Shown here one piece after another: positions 17,887 through 18,486 of a stretch of 18,486 nt of DNA. The stretch is from Cytidiella melzeri. Its lineage: Eukaryota > Basidiomycota > Agaricomycetes > Polyporales > Irpicaceae. The stretch covers positions 1 through 18,486 of the forward strand of contig JABYQR010000578.1 in the NCBI GenBank assembly GCA_022592445.1, given 5' to 3'. Each line of letters opens with the position of its first letter. The first letter of the stretch is position 1. The notes beneath the pieces were generated by a model. That model was not told where the DNA came from. It ran no database searches and was given only the letters and a program-made list of their open reading frames with translations. The position numbers and the translations under genes are program-made.

Positions 17887-18486
17887 TTCGGGCCGTGATT
17901 CGAGCTGCGCAAGCACGCGCCCCACGTTTACCATGTACTAATAGATTTTCCATACTCGCATCTGATGTACTAGAGACTGGTTCTGAATCCGAACATTTTC
18001 ACGTACCTATCACAGTCTCAGGAGTGCGGAGATCTAAAGAAGTCGCAGCTATGATTGATAGTGGAGCCTCGACACTATTCATTCATAAACGGTTTGTTCG
18101 AGAGCATCGTATTAGGACCCGGAAGTTGAAACAACCCATTCCGGTGTACAACATAGACGGGACCCCAAATCGAGACGGGGCTATTGATGAGGTTGCCATT
18201 CTCAATATGAGGATAGGAGACCACGAGGAAAGGACCATTTTCACGGTCACTGATATTGGGCCAGAAGACGTGATCATAGGAATTGATTGGTTGCGGTATC
18301 ACAATCCCACCATTGATTGGTACGAAGGTATCATCAGGATGGATGGATGTCCTGATACATGTAAACCCAGAGAAAGGGTTGAGGAAGCGAAGGAGGTTGC
18401 AGCTAAGAGAACAGCTGAGCCTAAACGGAAGAAGAGGACCCCGGGATTACGGAAAGTTGTGGAACAACTTCCGTACTTGCCGGTGG
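17874..18486 (+). CDS. pol: Pol polyprotein, start: aspartic protease (partial)
   Basis: The -1 frame relative to gag is open from 17874 to the window end. It encodes a retropepsin-type protease: MIDSGAST, with the catalytic Asp codon at 18057-18059 (DSG 18057-18065), a flap-like stretch, and DVIIGIDWLRYHNPTIDW, the usual second half in fungal Gypsy elements. A Lys/Arg-rich linker (AEPKRKKR) then leads toward reverse transcriptase outside the window. No ATG starts the frame before the protease, so it is most likely made as a Gag-Pol fusion. The overlap with gag is only 13 nt (17874-17886). Confidence 0.9.
17877..17922 (+). promoter_or_regulatory. Candidate -1 ribosomal frameshift signal between gag and pol
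   Basis: In gag phase the heptamer reads G GGT TTT (17877-17883), fitting X XXY YYZ, and is directly followed by the gag stop TGA. Six nucleotides downstream, GGGC (17890-17893) and CGTG (17894-17897) can pair with GCCC (17919-17922) and CACG (17914-17917), leaving one bulged C and a 16-nt loop. Heptamer, spacer length and stem match the known layout of -1 frameshift signals. Confidence 0.7.

Larger units (their letters stand above)
15128..18486 (+). mobile_element. Ty3/Gypsy retrotransposon, 5' part (runs off the window)
   Basis: Order on the plus strand: LTR (15128-15644), an ATG-free leader with an open frame, gag with a zinc knuckle, and pol beginning with an aspartic protease in the -1 frame. 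Reverse transcriptase, integrase and the 3' LTR lie beyond the window. The element is inserted in the Copia reverse transcriptase: Copia sequence reads in frame up to 15127 and stops there. The protease and gag appear intact, so this copy is much younger than its Copia host. A clear primer-binding site was not found after the LTR. Confidence 0.88.

Overview
The window looks like a chromosomal piece of a filamentous basidiomycete (Agaricomycete-like). The host genes carry many short introns (45-77 nt, GT..AG). They include a fungal Mep/AMT ammonium transporter, a Ran1/Sks1-type kinase and a small beta-trefoil protein resembling the I66 peptidase inhibitors, a mainly basidiomycete family. No tRNA, rRNA or CRISPR array was seen.

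The left part (1-11.5 kb) is host sequence. Positions 1-2182 hold no gene I can support, apart from a doubtful short exon at 1373-1531. An ammonium transporter (2183-3997, minus, 6 exons) and an I66-like protein (5366-6099, minus, 4 exons) follow. A short-chain dehydrogenase (7811-9343, plus, about 11 exons) runs toward a Ran1-like protein kinase (9597-10842, minus, 2 exons). These genes do not form an obvious pathway. A perfect 26-bp inverted repeat with a 1-nt centre lies at 11231-11283, just before the transposon block.

The right part (11.5-18.5 kb) is nested LTR retrotransposons. A decayed Ty1/Copia element on the minus strand contributes the end of its reverse transcriptase and RNase H, a polypurine tract and a 3' LTR. 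That LTR is split by a 1386-bp LTR-like insertion flanked by CTTAA on both sides. A Ty3/Gypsy element on the plus strand (15128 to the window end) sits inside the Copia reverse transcriptase.

The Gypsy element is the most interesting feature. Between its TATA box and the gag ATG at 16825 there are 1438 nt without a single ATG in any frame, while the reverse complement CAT occurs 22 times. That leader carries a 273-codon open frame without a start codon. It ends in tandem TAG TAG and lies in the same frame as gag. Gag is followed by pol in the -1 frame, joined at a GGGTTTT heptamer directly before the gag stop with a candidate stem 6 nt downstream. This suggests a scanning-permissive leader, possibly with a non-AUG-initiated leader protein, and Gag-Pol made by -1 frameshifting. 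Translation of the leader frame is inference.
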